This document shows positions 60,142 to 64,000 of a stretch of 64,000 nucleotides of DNA, in pieces. The position numbers were made by a program, and so were the translations under genes. The DNA comes from Syntrophorhabdaceae bacterium. GTDB taxonomy: Bacteria > Desulfobacterota > Syntrophorhabdia > Syntrophorhabdales > Syntrophorhabdaceae. The stretch's first letter is position 1; every line of letters starts with the position of its first letter. The DNA is taken from the NCBI GenBank assembly GCA_026415675.1, contig JAOAGQ010000071.1, positions 1-64,000 of the forward strand. Reading direction: 5' to 3'. The notes below the pieces were generated by a model. That model saw only the letters and a list, made by a program, of their open reading frames with translations. It had not been told where the DNA came from and made no database searches.

Positions 60142-60910
60142 TGAGATTACCGTCCTTTTTCTCGGTGATGTGATAGGGAAACCGGGGAGGAATGCGGTAA
60201 AAGATTTCATAAAAGACGTAAACGTGGACTTCAAGATAGTAAACGGGGAGAATCTCGCCGGGGGAATAGGGATTACCCCAAAGGTAGCAGAGGAGATCCT
60301 CTCCTGTGGAATCGATGCGATCACAACAGGAAATCATGTCTGGAAGAAAAAGGATATAATCCCATACCTTATGGAGGAGCCAAGGGTTGTAAGACCCCTT
60401 AACTACCCTCCGGGTACACCAGGTTTTGGGTATGCGATACTGAAAAAGGAAGATAAATCCCTTTGCGTTGTAAATGTGGAGGGAAGGGTATTTATGGGTA
60501 ATCCCGAATGTCCCTTTCGAACTATGAGGGACTTTATCGACACAATGGAAGAAGAAATACCCATCATCGTTGATTTCCATGCAGAGGCCACCTCAGAAAA
60601 GATAGCCCTTGGCTGGTATCTCGACGGAAAGGTTTCTGCACTGATAGGGACCCACACCCATGTCCAGACCGCCGATGAGAAGATACTGCCAAACGGTACG
60701 GGTTATATTACCGATGCAGGGATGACAGGTGCATCCGATTCCGTCATCGGTATGGATAAAGAGGCTGTTTTAAAAAGGTTTTTGACCCTCCTTCCCCAGA
60801 AATATGAGGTGGGGAATAGACATGTGGAGGTACAGGGTGTGATCCTTGCTATAGATCCGTCTTCAAGGAAGTGTTTGAAAATAGAAAGGATAAGAGAGAG
60901 GGTTGATTAG
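60131..60910 (+). CDS. YmdB-family metallophosphoesterase (TIGR00282)
   Basis: 259-residue calcineurin-like phosphodiesterase: [15 protein letters not shown] (residues 7-21), NGENLAGG (about 37-44), TTGNHVW (about 66-72), and [10 protein letters not shown] and [11 protein letters not shown]-terminal metal motifs. The Bacillus family member (YmdB) hydrolyses cAMP and affects mRNA decay with RNase Y; the rny-ymdB linkage is seen here too. Confidence 0.9.
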   Translation: MQSSEITVLFLGDVIGKPGRNAVKDFIKDVNVDFKIVNGENLAGGIGITPKVAEEILSCGIDAITTGNHVWKKKDIIPYLMEEPRVVRPLNYPPGTPGFGYAILKKEDKSLCVVNVEGRVFMGNPECPFRTMRDFIDTMEEEIPIIVDFHAEATSEKIALGWYLDGKVSALIGTHTHVQTADEKILPNGTGYITDAGMTGASDSVIGMDKEAVLKRFLTLLPQKYEVGNRHVEVQGVILAIDPSSRKCLKIERIRERVD

Positions 60911-62131
60911 ATGTCTTTTCCGGATATTGAATATCAGTTAGAGGTAATAAAGAGGGGGGCCGTTGACCTAATCAGTGAAAACGAACTGAGAGACAAGCTG
61001 ATTAAGTCTAAAAGGGAGGGGAGACCCCTGAGGGTTAAACTTGGGATGGATCCGACAGCCCCGGATCTCCATCTCGGCCATACCGTTGTCCTACAGAAAC
61101 TAAAGCAATTTCAGGAGTTAGGTCATACCGCCATATTCCTTATTGGTGATTTCACAGGTATGATAGGAGACCCAACGGGGAGGATCGAAACAAGACCTGC
61201 TTTATCCAGGGAAGAACTCCTCAGAAACGCAGAGACATACAAAGAACAGGTCTTTAAGATCCTTGACCCCGAAAAGACGGAGATCCGGTTTAACAGCCAG
61301 TGGTTTGAAGAGATGAACGCCGCGGATATGATACGTCTTTGTGCCCAATATACCATGGCAAGGATGATGGAAAGGGAAGACTTCAGAAATAGATACCAGA
61401 ACAACCTTCCTATCAGTATCCATGAGTTTTTATACCCCCTTGTACAAGGTTACGACTCAGTTGCACTAAGGGCTGATGTGGAACTGGGGGGCCATGACCA
61501 GATCTTTAACCTCTATGTAGGTAGAGATATCCAGCGGGCATACGGTCAGGAATCACAGGTGATAGTAACGGTACCCCTTCTTGAAGGAACAGACGGGGTC
61601 AACAAGATGAGTAAAAGTTACGGTAACTATGTGGGTATCGATGAGCCTCCCGATGTGATCTTCGGCAAACTCATGTCCATTTCCGATGAACTGATGTTGA
61701 AATACTACGAACTCTTAAGCGATATTCGATTAGAAGAACTCAATCAACTAAAAGAAGGCATAAGAACAGGTAAAATCCATCCAAGAGACGCTAAAGTAAG
61801 GTTTGCGAAGGAAATTGTGGAGAGATTCCATGGAAAAGAAAAGGCAGTCGCTGCCCACGAGGCATTTGAGAGACTCTTCAGAGATAAAGAGATCCCCGAT
61901 GACATCGAGGTCATTCAGATCAAAAAGGTCGAGCTTGAGAGATGGTTGCCGAAACTCCTCTTGAATATTGGTATGGTTCCTTCCACAACAGAGGGCAAGC
62001 GCATGATAACCCAGGGGGCGGTTTCGATAAACGGGTCAAAAGTAAAGGATGAAAACCTCCCCGAGGACATCTCGGGGGAGGTTGTAATAAAAGTTGGGAA
62101 GCGAAAATTTAAAAAACTGATTTTGAGCTAA
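60911..62131 (+). CDS. tyrS: Tyrosyl-tRNA synthetase
   Basis: 406-residue class I synthetase. HIGH-type motif HLGH (about residues 56-59 in [11 protein letters not shown]), KMSKS as NKMSKSYGN (about 230), and a C-terminal S4 RNA-binding domain ([10 protein letters not shown]). Of the longer TyrRS subfamily (TyrZ-like). Starts immediately after the ymdB stop. Confidence 0.94.
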   Translation: MSFPDIEYQLEVIKRGAVDLISENELRDKLIKSKREGRPLRVKLGMDPTAPDLHLGHTVVLQKLKQFQELGHTAIFLIGDFTGMIGDPTGRIETRPALSREELLRNAETYKEQVFKILDPEKTEIRFNSQWFEEMNAADMIRLCAQYTMARMMEREDFRNRYQNNLPISIHEFLYPLVQGYDSVALRADVELGGHDQIFNLYVGRDIQRAYGQESQVIVTVPLLEGTDGVNKMSKSYGNYVGIDEPPDVIFGKLMSISDELMLKYYELLSDIRLEELNQLKEGIRTGKIHPRDAKVRFAKEIVERFHGKEKAVAAHEAFERLFRDKEIPDDIEVIQIKKVELERWLPKLLLNIGMVPSTTEGKRMITQGAVSINGSKVKDENLPEDISGEVVIKVGKRKFKKLILS

Positions 62132-62136
62132 CCCTA

Positions 62137-62952
62137 TTATATTGCAATCTTTGCCCCCTGGATTATATCCTCTTCCCCTATCTCATAGAGGGTATCGAGG
62201 AGGGCGATCTGGAAACTTCCAGGGGATCCTGACTTTTCAGCGGCCTTTTCCCCGGCGAGGCCAAAATAGGCAAGGGAAGTACAGGAGGCCATAAAAGGAT
62301 CCTCATCGACGGCGAGAAAAGCCCCCATGATTGCCGTTGCGGTGCAACCTGTTCCGGTTATGCTTCCCATCATGGCGTGGCCGTTATATATACGGCATTG
62401 CCTCTCTCCATCGGTCACAAGGTCGACGGCCCCTGTTATCGCTACCGTTGTTTTGAACTTTTTTGAAAGGTGTAAGGCCACCTCCTGGGCGTGCTCTACG
62501 GTATGTACCGCATCTACCCCCTTTGTCTTCGATTCGGAGGTATCATCGTATAGGGATATAATCTCAGATGGGTTTCCCCTTACGACCTTCACAGAGACTT
62601 CTTCCAGTATACTTCTCGCTGTATCCGTCCTGAAACGGGTGGCCCCTGAACCTACAGGGTCAAGGATAACGGGGATACCCGATATGTTCGCCCTCTTCCC
62701 TGCCTTTATCATCGCCTCCACCCATGTTCTACTCAACGTGCCTATATTGAGTACAAGGGCCTGGGCGAGGGTAACCATCTCTTCCACCTCTTCCAGGGCA
62801 TGGGCCATAACGGGGGATGCCCCGCAGGATAATAGGGCATTGGCCGTATAGTTCATGACCACGTAGTTTGTGATGTTGTGGACGAGAGGCCTTTTTGTTC
62901 TAACGGTCTTTAGATTCTCCCATGCCCTTCTCGCCATTTCCGCGTTGTACAT
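62137..62952 (-). CDS. thiM: Hydroxyethylthiazole kinase
   Basis: 271-residue ThiM: PLVHNITNYVVMNYTANALLSCGASPVMAH near the N-terminus, DPVGSGATRFRT and the C-terminal GTGCTATAIMGAF ATP/thiazole site with the catalytic Cys. Phosphorylates 4-methyl-5-(2-hydroxyethyl)thiazole in thiamine salvage. Downstream of thiL on the same strand (20-bp gap), convergent with tyrS. No TPP riboswitch is in the visible part. Confidence 0.94.
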   Translation of the reverse strand: MYNAEMARRAWENLKTVRTKRPLVHNITNYVVMNYTANALLSCGASPVMAHALEEVEEMVTLAQALVLNIGTLSRTWVEAMIKAGKRANISGIPVILDPVGSGATRFRTDTARSILEEVSVKVVRGNPSEIISLYDDTSESKTKGVDAVHTVEHAQEVALHLSKKFKTTVAITGAVDLVTDGERQCRIYNGHAMMGSITGTGCTATAIMGAFLAVDEDPFMASCTSLAYFGLAGEKAAEKSGSPGSFQIALLDTLYEIGEEDIIQGAKIAI

Positions 62953-62972
62953 AGATATCTCCTTTTTGGCAA

Positions 62973-63995
62973 TTAATCTTTAAAGTGGTCCCAGCTACCT
63001 CTTTTGGCGGTAAATGCGCTTCTGTCTTCGCCAGAAAAGACTATACCCTTCTTCGATTCTGTTATTCTTCCAACCTCTGTGACCGTTACCTTTAAGTCAA
63101 GGGCTATGTCCGATATCTTTTTAACATCTTTGGGATTACAGGTGATGATAAGCTCGTAGTCATCGCTTTCCCCGAAGAAAAACTCCCTTGGATCCGTACC
63201 CAAAATCTGGGCAACCTCTTTTAGTTGTTCGTTTATAGGAATCTTATCGATAAAAAGCTCAGCCCCAACCCCGCTTTCCTCACAAATGTGGCCGAGATCC
63301 CCTAAAAAACCGTCGCTTATATCTATCATTGCCGTTGCAAGGCCTGCCTTTGCCACGGCCATACCCAATTCCGCCCTGTGTTTGGGTCTTAGGTAAAAAT
63401 CAACAATAGGGTGATTCATCAAGAAAGGGTCTCCGGTGCTCTTCAATAGAACCTTAAGTCCGGCAGATGCCTGACCTGGATACCCTGTAACAAGTATTAC
63501 ATCCCCCGGTTTGGCCCCTGAACGTTTAATAGCCTTACCTGACTCTATTTCTCCGATAAGGGTGATATCAATGAAGATACCATTACCGGTGCCTGTGAGA
63601 TTCCCCCCTATGATCGATGCCCCGAAGGGGTTTAGTTCAGCGAGGAAACCCCTGTAGAGATCCTCTATATCCTTTAAAAGCATCTCCTTTTTGAGTCCAA
63701 GGGAGATAAGGCTATATAGGGGTCTACCCCCCATGGCCCCGATGTCGCTTATATTGATAGCCATAGCCCTTCTACCGAGGTCAAAAAAGTTTGTCTTTTC
63801 TAATAAAAAATGGCGACCCTCCACCATTGAATCACAGGTTACAAGGATTTCATAACCGTGCCGGGGTAGGATCGAGGCTGTATCATCCCCTATTCCAAGG
63901 GATAGACCATCCGCTATTTTACCTTCCTTTTTTACGATCTCGTTTATTTTACTTATGAGGCCGAACTCCCCTAAATCCCCGATCCTTACATCCAT
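62973..63995 (-). CDS. thiL: Thiamine-monophosphate kinase
   Basis: 340-residue ThiL, which makes thiamine diphosphate from thiamine monophosphate. Conserved: LGIGDDTASI (about 34-43), VTCDSMVEGRHFLL, MAINISDIGAMGG and MIDISDGFLGDLGHI. The start is 5 bp from the window edge, so the upstream control region is not visible. Operon with thiM. Confidence 0.94.
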   Translation of the reverse strand: MDVRIGDLGEFGLISKINEIVKKEGKIADGLSLGIGDDTASILPRHGYEILVTCDSMVEGRHFLLEKTNFFDLGRRAMAINISDIGAMGGRPLYSLISLGLKKEMLLKDIEDLYRGFLAELNPFGASIIGGNLTGTGNGIFIDITLIGEIESGKAIKRSGAKPGDVILVTGYPGQASAGLKVLLKSTGDPFLMNHPIVDFYLRPKHRAELGMAVAKAGLATAMIDISDGFLGDLGHICEESGVGAELFIDKIPINEQLKEVAQILGTDPREFFFGESDDYELIITCNPKDVKKISDIALDLKVTVTEVGRITESKKGIVFSGEDRSAFTAKRGSWDHFKD

Positions 63996-64000
63996 CTTTT

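Overview
The window looks like the chromosome of an anaerobic, Gram-negative-type bacterium, probably Desulfobacterota or a relative. Pointers are lipoproteins and Tat export, a CxxCH cytochrome next to a molybdopterin oxidoreductase, a probable Re-citrate synthase/aconitase/isocitrate dehydrogenase cluster, the order zapB-zapA-6S RNA-rny-ymdB-tyrS, and heavy use of AGA/AGG arginine codons. The taxon is inferred, not shown. Almost every gene has a recognisable family.

1-17.7 kb is a large type III-A CRISPR-Cas island, read mainly on the minus strand. From upstream to downstream it runs: a CARF/winged-helix protein (Cas_NE0113-like), a DUF2130 coiled-coil protein, an opposite-strand Phd/RelE pair with a nonsense mutation in the toxin, cas10(csm1)-csm2-csm3-orf67-csm4-csm5, remnants of an MNT/HepT-type toxin-antitoxin pair, csx1, can2/card1, csx3, a lipoprotein gene, a mirrored double adaptation module (cas2-cas1-cas1'-cas2'), cas6, leader and CRISPR array (cut by the window edge). 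Cas10 has intact HD and GGDD motifs, so it should make cyclic oligoadenylate. Two nucleases (RNase Csx1, nuclease Can2), one ring nuclease (Csx3) and one CARF-wHTH protein could respond. A tandem AACGTTTC direct repeat lies about 60 bp upstream of both the lipoprotein and the DUF2130 gene. This is the best candidate for an undescribed accessory regulon tied to CRISPR signalling.

17.8-31.4 kb carries two divergent branched-chain-amino-acid-type (HAAT) ABC transporters, an amidohydrolase, an MFS exporter and an acyl-CoA ligase behind a palindromic operator: uptake and activation of an amide, amino or aromatic acid. 31.4-37 kb has tRNA-Cys and tRNA-Gly, a yybP-ykoY manganese riboswitch controlling a UPF0016 Mn exporter, and a cytochrome/Fe-S/molybdopterin respiratory module.

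37-48.4 kb contains an SOS operon (lexA-orf79-dinB), a PPOX-fold protein, DUF4126, tRNA-Arg(CCU), GNAT-like and TraB-family proteins, DUF333, a second amidohydrolase, an exported class II aldolase, and a SbtA/SbtB bicarbonate transporter with a HAD phosphatase. 48.4-64 kb is housekeeping: pyk, aspS, a synthase-Cache fusion with aconitase and icd, prfB with its programmed frameshift, zapB, zapA, 6S RNA, rny, ymdB, tyrS and, on the opposite strand, thiL-thiM.
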